A DNA stretch of 35,614 nt from the NCBI GenBank assembly GCA_024224995.1, contig JAAENB010001018.1, positions 1 through 35,614 of the forward strand, given 5' to 3'. A model generated the notes under the pieces. That model was given only the letters and a program-made list of their open reading frames with translations. It did not search any database and was not told where the DNA came from. Numbering within the stretch: the first letter of the stretch is position 1; every line of letters starts with the position of its first letter. Positions 1 through 8,943 of the stretch are shown here, one piece after another. The position numbers and the translations under genes were made by a program. This DNA comes from a bacterium (GTDB lineage Bacteria; Spirochaetota; UBA4802; UBA5550).

Positions 1-1
1 A

Positions 2-3000
2 ACATATAAAGAAATAGTTGATGAGGCGATACGGCTTATTCCTCATTATTGCCCGGAGTGGACAAATCATAATCCAACAGATCCGGGAGTAGCGCTCATT
101 GAGTTATTTGCCTGGATGATAGAGATGGTAATTTACCGTCTTAATAAGGTGCCGGAGAAGAATTATCTTACTCTACTCGACCTTATTGGTCTTTCTTTGT
201 CACCTCCGCAGCCTTCTAAGGTGCTTTTAAGCTTTACCCCGGTAGAACGGTATGAAGGTGAGGTTGTTGTTAAAAAGGGAATTCAGGTCTCTACTGCCAG
301 GTCCGAATCGAGTGACGCGATTGTTTTTGAAACCGAAAAAGATTTAGCAGTAACAAATATTTCTCTTGAAGCCTGCGTGAGTACGGAAGGCGGCCTGGTA
401 ACGGACAATGTGGAAATGTCTGAAGACAGCGAGGTGAAAGAGAAGGGATTTGTCCTGTTTTCCGGTAAAGATGAGATTGAGCGGTATATATATTTGAGTG
501 ATCCGGCGCTGGCTTTCCTGGCCGACAATAATATTTTGAATATAACGTTTAATAACGCGAATGAAATAAAATCATCAACAGATGAGATTGTAAATTACCT
601 GGAATGGGAATACTGGACAGGTAAAAAATGGACCACCATTGAATATTCACGGGCAGTACCGGGAGTTAAAAAACGTGAGAACGAGATATACTTTTCCGGT
701 CCAATTGACATTGATCTCGCGGAAGTGGAAGGGATTGAAGGCTATTTTTTACGGGCTTCCCTGGTCGCCATTCCCGACAGGGAAATATGTTTTGAGTTGA
801 ATGATGTAACAACCAAGTTGTTTTTCCACGGAGAAGGCTTAGGCCCCGACAGTTGTATTTGTAATACAGACAACATGGTTTTTACTCCCATTGATATGAA
901 TAAGGATTTTAAACCTTTTCTGGATATACCGAAATATAATGATTCTTTTTATATTTCATCCGAAGAGGTTCTGGCGAAAGAAGATTCGCAAATATTTATA
1001 AACTTTCATTTAAGTGACGCGGAAAGTGTTGGAAGCCCGGAACCGACGGAAGACCTGGTTTTGAAGCTTGAATACTGGAACGGCAGAAACTGGCTGGAAC
1101 TGGGATCTACCACAACTAAAGGGATAAAGGACCCAACAGGGCGGTTTGAATTTACCGATTCCACGAATTCGCTGACGCAGTCGGGAGAAATGAAGTTTAC
1201 CCGTCCAAAAAATATGGAAGAGGCCGATGTTAATGGCCTGGCAGCCTACTGGGTCCGTGTCCGGATCAGCGCGGGCGACTTTGGGACGGGCGGCCAGTAC
1301 CGGACAGATGAGAACGGGAACTGGGAATGGGTTTATGACAGACCGGTAAATCCCCCCATCTTGAACAGGATCAGGCTTCGTTACCTGGCAGCGAAAAAAC
1401 CGGTAAAGAATTTATTATCTTATTATGATTTTGGATATATCGATTTTTCAAAGAAGATTATAGAGAACTACCAGTTCAGTCTTGATGAGGATGATCTGGA
1501 TAAAATAGAATTTTTTCATGTGTTTAAGATTAATAAAGAAAAGTGCCCAATTACTTACCTGGGATTTAATAAGAAATTTCCCGACAAAATGGGATTATAT
1601 TTCCGGATAAATGAAAAGAACCGGGTACAGCCCCATAAAAAGAGTGAGTTTCCCGACAGGCTGGGGATTGATGTCTCCAGGAGTAAGCGGCCTATTTCGT
1701 TGAAATGGGAATACTGGGACGGGTATAAATGGAACAGCCTCAGTGTCAATGATTACACCGATGATTTTCACGAATCGGGATTTATTGAGTTTACCTGTCC
1801 TGAGGATTTGCTCGACAAAAAGGAATTTGGCAAGCGCTTATGCTGGATCAGGCTTATTCTGGAATCGGGGAGCTTTGAGCTAATCCCCAGGATTATGGCA
1901 ATCGATTTGAATTCGGTTTATGCTTTAAACAACAGAACGTATAACAATGAACTCATGGGGTCCAGTGCCGGAACGCCGTCACAGGAATATTCCTTTTTAC
2001 ATGTTCCGTTATTGCCCGGCGCGGAAATTCTTGTGCGGGAATCTGAAATTCCCCCGGCAGGAGAGCGAGAGCTCATACTCCAGGAGGAAGGCCCCGATGC
2101 TATTGAACTAAAGAAAGGGCTTGATGGTAAAGACGAGGTCTGGATCAGGTATCACCGGGTTGAGAACTTTTACGGATCGGGCAGACATTCCAGGCATTAC
2201 ATTCTGGATTATATCGGGAACCGGATCATTTTCGCGGATGGGAAAAAAGGAATCATTCCGCCGCGGATGAAGAATAATATTAAGGCTAAGGTTTATGCCA
2301 CCGGCGGCGGAACCGTTGGAAACGTGGGCGCTCGAACCGTTAATCTCCTGCGGGAAAATGTGCCGTATGTCGCGGCAGTGGAAAATTACTATCCTGCCGA
2401 AGGCGGGGCAGACCTGGAAGATCTCGACAGCCTTAAAGCGCGGGCAACAAATATATTCAAGAATCTTAACAGGGCTGTTACTGCTGAGGATTATGAGTGG
2501 CTGGCCAGGGAAGCTTCGTTTTCCGTAGCCAGGTCCAAATGTTTGTCGAAGCCGGGAGTGAATGGAGAAGTGATTGTTCTTGTGGTACCACGGCCCGATT
2601 CAAGTGATTTTGATTTAAAGAAAGAGGTCTATCCAACCTCGGAATTATTACGGCGGGTAAAGGAGTTTTTAAATGCCCGGAAACTGGTGGGAACCCAGTT
2701 AAAAGTGGAGCCGCCGGTATATATTGCTATCACAATAAATTTAAAACTGGTATTTAAAAAGGAAATATCCGAAGTACAGGTTTTAAAAGATCAGGTTGAG
2801 CTGTCGCTGCGCCGATACCTGCATCCCATCACCGGCGGTCCCCAGGGAGAAGGGTGGCCCTTTGGAATGCCGTTAACCAGGAACGAGATAGCCCAGGTTC
2901 TGGAAAAAATTGACGGCGTGCATTATATCGAAGAGATCGAAATAATGAATAATGACACCGGGGTTGCTGTTGATAAGCTGGTTCTTGATGAAAGCAGTCT

Positions 3001-3049
3001 TATATATGTGAAACGAATCAATACTCAGGAAAGGAAGAATCAATTCTAA
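2..3049 (+). CDS. Baseplate J-like protein of an eCIS, 5'-truncated by the window edge
   Basis: The frame is open from base 2 with no stop before the TAA at 3047-3049, so 1015 residues are visible and the true start lies left of the window. An internal ATG at 116 is not the start: the codons before it read PEWTNHNPTDPGVALIEL, the hallmark opening of the 'putative baseplate assembly protein' family (Afp11/gp6/gpJ-like). The middle carries repeated modules of the type LEYWNGRNWLEL / WEYWDGYKWNSL, and the C-terminal part has RAVTAEDYEWLAR and a region typical of the J-like fold. In contractile systems this family forms the wedge that links hub to sheath. The stop codon abuts the ATG of the next gene, which indicates one transcript and coupled translation. 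Family assignment is firm; which Afp number it matches is not settled here. Confidence 0.88.
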   Translation, partial: TYKEIVDEAIRLIPHYCPEWTNHNPTDPGVALIELFAWMIEMVIYRLNKVPEKNYLTLLDLIGLSLSPPQPSKVLLSFTPVERYEGEVVVKKGIQVSTARSESSDAIVFETEKDLAVTNISLEACVSTEGGLVTDNVEMSEDSEVKEKGFVLFSGKDEIERYIYLSDPALAFLADNNILNITFNNANEIKSSTDEIVNYLEWEYWTGKKWTTIEYSRAVPGVKKRENEIYFSGPIDIDLAEVEGIEGYFLRASLVAIPDREICFELNDVTTKLFFHGEGLGPDSCICNTDNMVFTPIDMNKDFKPFLDIPKYNDSFYISSEEVLAKEDSQIFINFHLSDAESVGSPEPTEDLVLKLEYWNGRNWLELGSTTTKGIKDPTGRFEFTDSTNSLTQSGEMKFTRPKNMEEADVNGLAAYWVRVRISAGDFGTGGQYRTDENGNWEWVYDRPVNPPILNRIRLRYLAAKKPVKNLLSYYDFGYIDFSKKIIENYQFSLDEDDLDKIEFFHVFKINKEKCPITYLGFNKKFPDKMGLYFRINEKNRVQPHKKSEFPDRLGIDVSRSKRPISLKWEYWDGYKWNSLSVNDYTDDFHESGFIEFTCPEDLLDKKEFGKRLCWIRLILESGSFELIPRIMAIDLNSVYALNNRTYNNELMGSSAGTPSQEYSFLHVPLLPGAEILVRESEIPPAGERELILQEEGPDAIELKKGLDGKDEVWIRYHRVENFYGSGRHSRHYILDYIGNRIIFADGKKGIIPPRMKNNIKAKVYATGGGTVGNVGARTVNLLRENVPYVAAVENYYPAEGGADLEDLDSLKARATNIFKNLNRAVTAEDYEWLAREASFSVARSKCLSKPGVNGEVIVLVVPRPDSSDFDLKKEVYPTSELLRRVKEFLNARKLVGTQLKVEPPVYIAITINLKLVFKKEISEVQVLKDQVELSLRRYLHPITGGPQGEGWPFGMPLTRNEIAQVLEKIDGVHYIEEIEIMNNDTGVAVDKLVLDESSLIYVKRINTQERKNQF

Positions 3050-3670
3050 ATGGCGGAACAGGCGTTTATTATATCAAAGATGACGGATCTTTTTGCTGAA
3101 AAGCTAGAGGGATTATACGGCTCTGAAGGGAAGCTTGAAGTTGTAACGGAAGAAGATGAATCGAAAGATGTGCCCGACAATGACATGCCAAAGGTGAGAA
3201 TGGTTCTCCTGGGAGCTGAAGAAAAGATTCTGCATAATATGTTTGAACAGCTGCGGCTTCGAGAGGCCGATGAAAAGGGAAATGTAACCGAATTTTTTGC
3301 TAATAAGGCAACACGGATCAATTTGCAGTATATTATTATTCCCTATTGTACCTCAAAGACGGAGACGTACAAGACCCTTGGATTGATAGTAAAACAGATA
3401 AAGGATAATCCTTTTCTGGAAGTAGGGGATTACGATTGGGTTGAAAATAACGGGAAACCGGTTATGATAGAAACAGTAAAGGGAATGGATATCGACAAAC
3501 AGATGCAGATTTTCAGTATGCTGAATATGAAGTATCGGCCGTCATTATTTTATCAATTCCTTGTTGGAATTGATTCCGGAAGGAAAGAAATCTTTAGCCG
3601 GGTTACGGAAAGGAAAATTGAAGTTAATAAAGACAGCAGTGTGAATATCCGGAAGGAAAGAAGAAAGTAA
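3050..3670 (+). CDS. DUF4255/Pvc16-N-like eCIS cap (tail terminator) protein
   Basis: A 206-residue protein whose ATG directly follows the stop of the baseplate gene. The first residues (AFIISKMTDLFAEKLEG) resemble the opening helix of DUF4255 proteins. The part around IIPYCTSKTETYKTLGLIVKQI and YRPSLFYQFLVGIDSG matches the pattern 'about 10 residues on the tail end, long helix, then a YRPSLxY strand' seen in Pvc16/Afp16-type proteins, which cap the distal end of the sheath and tube. The C-terminus is short and basic (RKERRK). Location inside an eCIS locus supports the role. In the best-known loci this gene lies at the far end of the cluster; here it sits between baseplate and sheath genes. 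Function is inferred from family resemblance and context. Confidence 0.72.
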   Translation: MAEQAFIISKMTDLFAEKLEGLYGSEGKLEVVTEEDESKDVPDNDMPKVRMVLLGAEEKILHNMFEQLRLREADEKGNVTEFFANKATRINLQYIIIPYCTSKTETYKTLGLIVKQIKDNPFLEVGDYDWVENNGKPVMIETVKGMDIDKQMQIFSMLNMKYRPSLFYQFLVGIDSGRKEIFSRVTERKIEVNKDSSVNIRKERRK

Positions 3671-3949
3671 GGTATTAACAAGAGAAATAATTTTTTTGTA
3701 AAATTATAAAAAGTAAAATAAACTATACTATGTATTCTTTTTAATAAAAGAGGTGCTGAAAAACTAATCACGAAGTTAGAAAGATAGCCGCAAAGAGACC
3801 AGGGCACAAATGGAGAGGAGAAACCGTGAAACTGTTTTACTTCTTTGTGTCTTAGTGTCTTTGTGGCAGCTTTTTGGAAAGACAACGTGTTGTATTCGGC
3901 CTCTGGTTATTGAGGAATTACAGAAGGAAAAAACAAAAGGAGGAATGAT
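3671..3949. other. Gap before the sheath gene: AT-rich stretch plus an imperfect palindrome
   Basis: This 279-base gap follows the cap gene and precedes sheath 1. Bases 3690-3750 are very AT-rich and include TATACT at 3724, a possible -10 box, but I see no well-spaced -35 box. It is the most likely place for a separate promoter for the abundant sheath and tube proteins; that is inference. Bases 3787-3867 form the palindrome listed separately. Confidence 0.4.
3787..3867. repeat. Imperfect inverted repeat with GCCACAAAGACAC-type arms
   Basis: Arm 3787-3810 (starting GCCGCAAAGAGACC) and arm 3844-3867 (ending GTGTCTTTGTGGC) are complementary at 19 of 24 positions. Four of the five mismatches are of the wobble-tolerant transition type. 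The spacing is 33 bases. 'CTTTGTGTCTTxGTGTCTTTGTGGC' strings recur between genes in many bacterial genomes as decayed palindromes. Here it sits about 80 bases upstream of sheath 1. No coding function is evident. Confidence 0.6.
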
Positions 3950-5176
3950 ATGCCTAACTATCAAACACCTGGCGTATATGTTGAGGAAATATCGAGTGGT
4001 TCCAAACCAATGGATATGGGGGCCACTAATGTTGTTGGTTTTCTCGGCGTTGCCGAAAAAGGGCCTGTTAATGACCCTACCCTTGTAACAAACTGGACAC
4101 AGTATACAAAATTATTCGGAGGCATGCATACCCAGGGATGGATGGGGCATGCGGTTTACCTCTTCTTCCAGAATGGGGGAACAAAATGTTTTATTAATAA
4201 CCTGCTAAAGGTTGAACCTCCAAAGGAGGCTCCAAAGCCAGATGCGAAAGCAGACGCTAAGGGCGGACCAGCCGGAGACGCGGCTAAAAAGGCTCCCGTA
4301 GTGATTAAGAATCCCGACAATATGACAACCCTTATTATGGGGAAAGATGAAGGTCCGGGAAAAAGAACCGGTCTTTTTGGCTTTGATCCTATTACCGACA
4401 TTTCGATTATTTGTGCTCCCGGCGTAACTGACGCTGCTGCGCAGGATGCTATTTTATCTCACTGTGAAAAGAACAGGTTTAGAGTAGCTGTTCTGGACGC
4501 TCCGGAAACTCTTGAAAAGGGAATTGATACAATTCCAATGCCGCGGGATTCCATGATGGGCGCCTATTATTTTCCATGGGTACAGATGTATGATCCCGAA
4601 CTTGAAACCGAAGTATATGCTCCCCCAAGTGGAGGAATTGCCGGTGTTTGGGGCCGTGTTGACAGTACCAGGGGAGTTCATAAAGCTCCTGCAAACGAGA
4701 TTTATCGCGGCGCTGTTGGTCTCAAGTATAGTCTTACTGATGCTGAGCAGGAATTGTTAAATCCAAAGGGAATTAACTGTATCAGGGAATTTGCCGGAAG
4801 AGGTATCCGGGTTTGGGGAGCACGAACATTCAGCTCCGATTCCGAATGGAGATATATCAACGTACGTCGTCTTTTCTGTATGGTTGAGAAAGCTATTCAG
4901 GATGGAACAAACTGGATCGTGTTTGAGCCCAATACAAGAGATCTATGGAAAAAGATCGTTAGAAATATTACGTCATTTATGCTTCGAATATGGCGGATGG
5001 GTGCTCTTTTTGGAGATACTCCGGAAGAAGCCTTCTATGTCCGATGTGATGACGAATTGAATCCACCCGAATCAATTGATGCCGGGTATGTTGTTTGTGA
5101 AGTTGCACTGGCACCGGCGAAACCGGCTGAATTTGTTGTTTTCAGAGTTAGCCAGAAAGCAATAGGCGAAGACTAG
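3950..5176 (+). CDS. eCIS contractile sheath protein 1
   Basis: A 408-residue phage tail sheath family protein (Afp2/3/4-like). Evidence is the opening NYQTPGVYVEEISSGSKP, the FLGVAEKGPVNDP strand-turn, the C-terminal block SDSEWRYINVRRLFCMVEKA, and GTNWIVFEPN, all hallmarks of the sheath fold. A strong Shine-Dalgarno (AAAGGAGGAATGAT) precedes the ATG. Residues about 88-120 form an Ala/Lys/Pro/Asp-rich insert (EAPKPDAKADAKGGPAGDAA), probably a surface loop, in place of the roughly 200-residue inserted domain of the second sheath protein. The sheath polymer contracts and drives the inner tube into the target. It is the first of four alternating sheath/tube genes. It is short for the family but carries both core halves, so I regard it as intact. 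Confidence 0.93.
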   Translation: MPNYQTPGVYVEEISSGSKPMDMGATNVVGFLGVAEKGPVNDPTLVTNWTQYTKLFGGMHTQGWMGHAVYLFFQNGGTKCFINNLLKVEPPKEAPKPDAKADAKGGPAGDAAKKAPVVIKNPDNMTTLIMGKDEGPGKRTGLFGFDPITDISIICAPGVTDAAAQDAILSHCEKNRFRVAVLDAPETLEKGIDTIPMPRDSMMGAYYFPWVQMYDPELETEVYAPPSGGIAGVWGRVDSTRGVHKAPANEIYRGAVGLKYSLTDAEQELLNPKGINCIREFAGRGIRVWGARTFSSDSEWRYINVRRLFCMVEKAIQDGTNWIVFEPNTRDLWKKIVRNITSFMLRIWRMGALFGDTPEEAFYVRCDDELNPPESIDAGYVVCEVALAPAKPAEFVVFRVSQKAIGED

Positions 5177-5246
5177 AATTAAATAGAGTATTAAATTTAA
5201 TAATAATATTTAGAATATTTAATAAATATTCAATAGGGAGGAATGT

Positions 5247-5696
5247 ATGCCTGAGTTTTTAGATAATGTTCTATCGAGATCGAATTTTAAAGTTGAAATT
5301 GAAGGGGCGGATTATGGTAACTTTACATCCGTATCCGGTCTGGGATGTACTGCTGATATGATCGATGATACCGGTGGTACCGATAGTATTGGTAGAAAAC
5401 TGCCTTCAAAGGTTAAGTATGAAACTGTAAGTATGACACGAAACTGGGATGGTAAAGATACTGCTTTACGGGACTGGTGGGAGCTTGTTGAAACCAGGAA
5501 AGTTAAAGCCCGGGGGGACGTGCAGAAGAGTGTTTCTATTATTCTGCTGGACCACTCCGGGAAAGAAGAAATTACCCGAAGAAACCTCATGGGATGTATC
5601 CCCTGTGGCTGGAGTATGTCCGATCTTGGGGCTGGTGAGGCTGGTGCTCTTACTGAAACTATTCAGTTAACCTATGACGAAGCTCAGTGGGGCTAA
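5247..5696 (+). CDS. eCIS inner tube protein 1 (gp19-like)
   Basis: A 149-residue protein of the T4 gp19/Afp1-5 tail-tube family: MPEFLDNVLSRSNFKVEIEG opening, FTSVSGLGC, the VSMTRNWDGKDTALRDWW segment, and a C-terminal TETIQLTYDEAQW. Length is normal for the family. A strong AGGGAGG (5235-5241) lies five bases before the ATG. The 70-base gap after sheath 1 is almost pure AT and holds a 9-bp palindrome (GAATATTTA at 5213-5221 against 5223-5231). Hexamers of this protein stack to form the tube that is pushed into the target. Its pairing with sheath 1 suggests a matched sheath-tube set. Confidence 0.92.
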   Translation: MPEFLDNVLSRSNFKVEIEGADYGNFTSVSGLGCTADMIDDTGGTDSIGRKLPSKVKYETVSMTRNWDGKDTALRDWWELVETRKVKARGDVQKSVSIILLDHSGKEEITRRNLMGCIPCGWSMSDLGAGEAGALTETIQLTYDEAQWG

Positions 5697-5713
5697 AATT
5701 TTAAAAATGTTCT

Positions 5714-5750
5714 TATCCGGGCCGTTGGTAATTTACCGGCGGCCTGGATA
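5714..5750 (+). other. Stem-loop between tube 1 and sheath 2
   Basis: TATCCGGGCCGTTGG (5714-5728) pairs with CCGGCGGCCTGGATA (5736-5750): 15 bp with a 7-base loop. Its three mismatches are all G-U pairs in the plus-strand RNA, so the hairpin suits the sense transcript. The following GGTCTTTATTTAT is only mildly U-rich. It may be a weak terminator or an RNA-processing/stability hairpin that protects the tube 1 message; this is inference. Confidence 0.6.
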
Positions 5751-5795
5751 GGTCTTTATTTATAAAATAAAAATAAAAAAGCGATATAATTACTT

Positions 5796-7553
5796 ATGAA
5801 TTACACTGTACCAGGGGTTTTCATTGAACCGGAACCACAGCGAGTAGAATCGATTAAGATCTCAAAGAGATGTTTAACCGGCTTTATTGGCGTTTCGGAA
5901 CGGGGACCTATTCATCAGGGAATCAAAATAACCAGTTTTAAGCAATACCAGAGAATTTTTGGCGGTTTTACCGATTATTCCTATCTTGCTCATTCCATAT
6001 TCGGGTTTTTTAATACGGGTGGGAAAGAATGTATTGTTGTTAGAACTGCGCATATGGATGAAAATGATGAAAAGAACTCCGCCTCAAAATCCTGGATTAC
6101 GGCAAAGGACATTGATGACGTTCCTTTTTTTGAGATTCAAACACTTTCGGAAGGGACCTGGGGCAACAATATTGAAGTGAAGCTCTGGCATGTTAATACC
6201 GACGCGGGATTAGTGGAAAACAGTGACGCAGAGAACCGGACATGGGTTGAAGTGGAGTCTCCGGATGATTATTCCGAAAATGATGTTATTTGCATCAGGG
6301 GGCTCTATGAAAAGGAATATCGAACTGTTGCTAAAATTGAGAATAACCGTATTCATTTTAATGCTCCGCTGCTTGAGGAGATTAATTTTGATGAAGAGGA
6401 TATCTTTTGCGAAAATGTCCGGTTTAACCTGTTATTGATCAATGGAAATTATGTTGAGCAGTATTTTTATTTAACCGCGAATGAGAATGATGATAAATAT
6501 TTTATCGATGAGGTGAATGCCAAATCGAAAATGGTAGAAGTTCGGGAGATGCAAAAGGGTATGCTTCCCGGTGAAATATATTTTGAAAACCTGAGAAACG
6601 GTAGAAACGGGATTTTAAGTCTTACTCCCGGTGACTTTATTGGATATTATAAAGGATTGGACAACAATAAAGGAATTGGTCTTTTTGAAGCCTTTCCTGA
6701 AATATCCCTTATCGCGGCTCCTGATGTAGTGCTTTTTGAAGAACTGGTTCACCAGGATAAAACCCAGGGTCATAAAGATATGATCACGGTCCAGAAGGCC
6801 ATGGTAGACCAATGTGAACGGCTCGACACCCGTTTCGCGATCCTTGATCTTCCCGATATTAAAGATATTATAAAGTTGATGGATTATACCGGGAAATTTG
6901 ACACACGGCATGCTGCTGTTTATTATCCAAAATTGCAGATTGTTAATCCTGAAGATATGCGGGCTCTCTCAACAGTAATAATACCGCCTTCAGGACATAT
7001 TGCCGGGGTATATGCCGAATGTGATGAAAAGGATGGAATATTCCGGGCTCCGGCAAATAAATACCTGACCGGTGCTGTTGGATTGACAGCTCAAATAAAT
7101 GATGATGAATATGAAATAATATATCCCAGGGGAATAAATATTCTTCGAAGTGTTCCCGGCAGGGGAATTAAAGTCTGGGGAGCGCGGACGCTTTCCAGTG
7201 ATACGGAATGGAAATATATAAATGTACGGAGAACATTCTCGGTCATAAAAAGGGCAATTAAAAACGGTACTGGCTGGGCTGTTTTTGAGCCAAATGACAA
7301 GAGTTTGCGTAAACGGATTGTACGCCATGTTTCGGCATTTTTGCTTGACCTCTGGCGAGAGGGATATATGGCTGGAGTTGTTCCTGAAGATGGTTATTTT
7401 ATCAGGTGTGATGATGAATTGAACCCTGTTGAAAATATTGATGCCGGGATAATTACGGTTGAAATAGGGATTGCCATAGCCAAGCCGGCAGAATACCTCG
7501 TAATGAGTATTAAATCGGATTCCGGAAAATCAATGGTTTCCCTTGGAGATTAG
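5796..7553 (+). CDS. eCIS contractile sheath protein 2 with inserted domain
   Basis: A 585-residue tail sheath protein. It shares with sheath 1 the opening YTVPGVFIEPEPQ, FIGVSERGPIHQG, and the C-terminal SDTEWKYINVRRTFSVIKRA / GTGWAVFEPND and RCDDELNPVENIDAG blocks. Between residues about 90 and 290 it carries an extra domain of roughly 200 residues (TLSEGTWGNNIEVKLWHV to GDFIGYYKG) that sheath 1 lacks. Such insertions form the outer domain of larger sheath paralogues. No Shine-Dalgarno is visible before the ATG (the preceding 25 bases are A/T-rich with a single GCG), unlike nearly every neighbour. Translation may therefore be weaker, which fits a minor sheath type, perhaps near the baseplate. 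Expression level is inference. Confidence 0.92.
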   Translation: MNYTVPGVFIEPEPQRVESIKISKRCLTGFIGVSERGPIHQGIKITSFKQYQRIFGGFTDYSYLAHSIFGFFNTGGKECIVVRTAHMDENDEKNSASKSWITAKDIDDVPFFEIQTLSEGTWGNNIEVKLWHVNTDAGLVENSDAENRTWVEVESPDDYSENDVICIRGLYEKEYRTVAKIENNRIHFNAPLLEEINFDEEDIFCENVRFNLLLINGNYVEQYFYLTANENDDKYFIDEVNAKSKMVEVREMQKGMLPGEIYFENLRNGRNGILSLTPGDFIGYYKGLDNNKGIGLFEAFPEISLIAAPDVVLFEELVHQDKTQGHKDMITVQKAMVDQCERLDTRFAILDLPDIKDIIKLMDYTGKFDTRHAAVYYPKLQIVNPEDMRALSTVIIPPSGHIAGVYAECDEKDGIFRAPANKYLTGAVGLTAQINDDEYEIIYPRGINILRSVPGRGIKVWGARTLSSDTEWKYINVRRTFSVIKRAIKNGTGWAVFEPNDKSLRKRIVRHVSAFLLDLWREGYMAGVVPEDGYFIRCDDELNPVENIDAGIITVEIGIAIAKPAEYLVMSIKSDSGKSMVSLGD

Positions 7554-7591
7554 AAGGTCATTTCAGTTTTTTATTCCTTGAGTTTAAAAGT

Positions 7592-7644
7592 ATACAGCAG
7601 GAATGTGCAGGCAAAAGCATATTTCCTGCACATTCCTGCTGTAT
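7592..7644 (+). other. Perfect 20-bp hairpin between sheath 2 and tube 2
   Basis: ATACAGCAGGAATGTGCAGG at 7592-7611 is exactly reverse-complemented at 7625-7644, around a 13-base loop. No T-run follows, so it is not a standard terminator. It lies 40 bases before tube 2 and 29 bases before its Shine-Dalgarno. It could be an mRNA 5'-stabilising or processing hairpin, or a repeat-element remnant. Confidence 0.8.
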
Positions 7645-7684
7645 GCTTTATGTTGCAGTTATTTTAGTAAAAGGGAGGTAAAAT

Positions 7685-8125
7685 ATGCCTGAAACTGCTG
7701 ACTCCTTTGTCCCTACTTTTTTTAAGATCGAGCTTGAAAATATTGAATGTGGTAAGTTCAAAAGATGCGAAGGTCTTGAAGTAGAGTCATATTTATATGA
7801 GATAGAAGAAGGTGGGTTGAATACCCATACTCATAAGTTCGTAGGCAGAACCCGGTTTCCTAATATTGTCCTGGAAAACGGTGTTACTGAAAGTAATGAC
7901 CTGTTTCAGTGGTACATGGATAATATTAATCCGGATAAGGAAGTGGAACGAAAAGACGGTTCCATTGTTTTATGTGCACCCAGTGGAGAAGAACTGAAAA
8001 GGTGGAACTTTTTCAGAGCTCTACCGTGTAAATGGATTGGACCCCAATTGAGTTCTGAGTTGAATGATCCTGCTATTGAACGGATTGAGATAGCTCACGA
8101 ACGATTGGAAGTCGATGCATCGTAA
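7685..8125 (+). CDS. eCIS inner tube protein 2 (gp19-like)
   Basis: A 146-residue member of the gp19/Afp tail-tube family, diverged from tube 1: FVPTFFKIELENIECGKFKRCEGLEVE, the Thr/His-rich GGLNTHTHKFVGRTRFPNIVLENG loop, FQWYMDNI, RWNFFRALPCKW and a C-terminal IERIEIAHERLEV strand. A strong GGGAGG (7673-7678) precedes the ATG. In known eCIS loci a second tube paralogue often forms the first ring that adapts the hub to the main tube. Position just before the LysM adaptor and hub genes fits that role, which is inferred and not shown. Confidence 0.9.
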   Translation: MPETADSFVPTFFKIELENIECGKFKRCEGLEVESYLYEIEEGGLNTHTHKFVGRTRFPNIVLENGVTESNDLFQWYMDNINPDKEVERKDGSIVLCAPSGEELKRWNFFRALPCKWIGPQLSSELNDPAIERIEIAHERLEVDAS

Positions 8126-8265
8126 TATTTTTTAAGATTTGTGTTTACTTTTCCTCAATTTTTTTGTATATTAAATAATATACCTGGATATGCTGGTATC
8201 TATATTTGTATTATTTGTTCGTGTTGAGGAGAGAGTTTATCTGATTAGGCAAATGGGAGGTTAAT

Positions 8266-8886
8266 ATGGCTCTTGAAAAGGCTGTCATAAAAAATCTGGA
8301 TTCTGATGATGAAATAGAAGTTCTATTTAATCCAAAAGAATATATTATTGAGAAAAAGACTCCCTGGAAAGAGCATGATGTCCAGGGTGCCAATGCTCCC
8401 GGGGTTGAATTTACCCTTGGTGAGCGGAAAAGACTGTCAATGGAATTATTTTTTGATACTTCCGACGAAAGGACTGATGTCCGGGAACATACCGACAAAA
8501 TTGAAGAACTCATGATGGTAAATGCCCAGGAACACCGGCCCCCGCTCTTGCTGTTTATGTGGGGGAGTTTAAAGTTTAAATGTGTTCTGGAAGACCTGGT
8601 GCAGCGTTTTACCATGTTTAAAAATGACGGTACCCCGGTCCGGGCCATTCTGAAAGTTCTTTTTAAGGAATATACTACTCCTGCGGAAGACGCGAATAAG
8701 ACCAAGCGGGAATCTTCGGACCATACAAAACGGCTTGTTTTGCGCGAGGGGGAAACGCTGGCGTCTATGTCTGCCAGAGAGTATGAAGATCCCACAAAAT
8801 GGAGAGAAATAGCCGACGCGAATAATATTGAAGATCCGCTCAATGTGAGACCGGGTACGATATTACGGCTTCCTCCATTGTTTTAA
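8266..8886 (+). CDS. CIS tube-adaptor protein with C-terminal LysM (Afp7-like)
   Basis: A 206-residue protein. Residues about 1-145 resemble the contractile injection system tube-adaptor domain of Afp7/gp53-like proteins: FNPKEYIIEKKTPWKEHD, LSMELFFDT, PPLLLFMWGSLKFKCVLEDL, TPVRAILKVLFKEY. Residues about 155-205 are a LysM-type module (LVLREGETLASMSAREYEDP, WREIADANNIEDPLNVRPGTILRLP). Such proteins sit between hub and inner tube, where the LysM fold acts as a structural domain rather than a murein binder. A GGGAGG precedes the ATG. The 140-base gap upstream is AT-rich and contains a 7-bp palindrome around GTATATT/AATATAC but no clear promoter. Confidence 0.88.
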   Translation: MALEKAVIKNLDSDDEIEVLFNPKEYIIEKKTPWKEHDVQGANAPGVEFTLGERKRLSMELFFDTSDERTDVREHTDKIEELMMVNAQEHRPPLLLFMWGSLKFKCVLEDLVQRFTMFKNDGTPVRAILKVLFKEYTTPAEDANKTKRESSDHTKRLVLREGETLASMSAREYEDPTKWREIADANNIEDPLNVRPGTILRLPPLF

Positions 8887-8943
8887 TTTTTTCTATAATT
8901 CTAAGCCCCAGTTACAGAAAAGATCATAGCAAGGAGTATTGTT

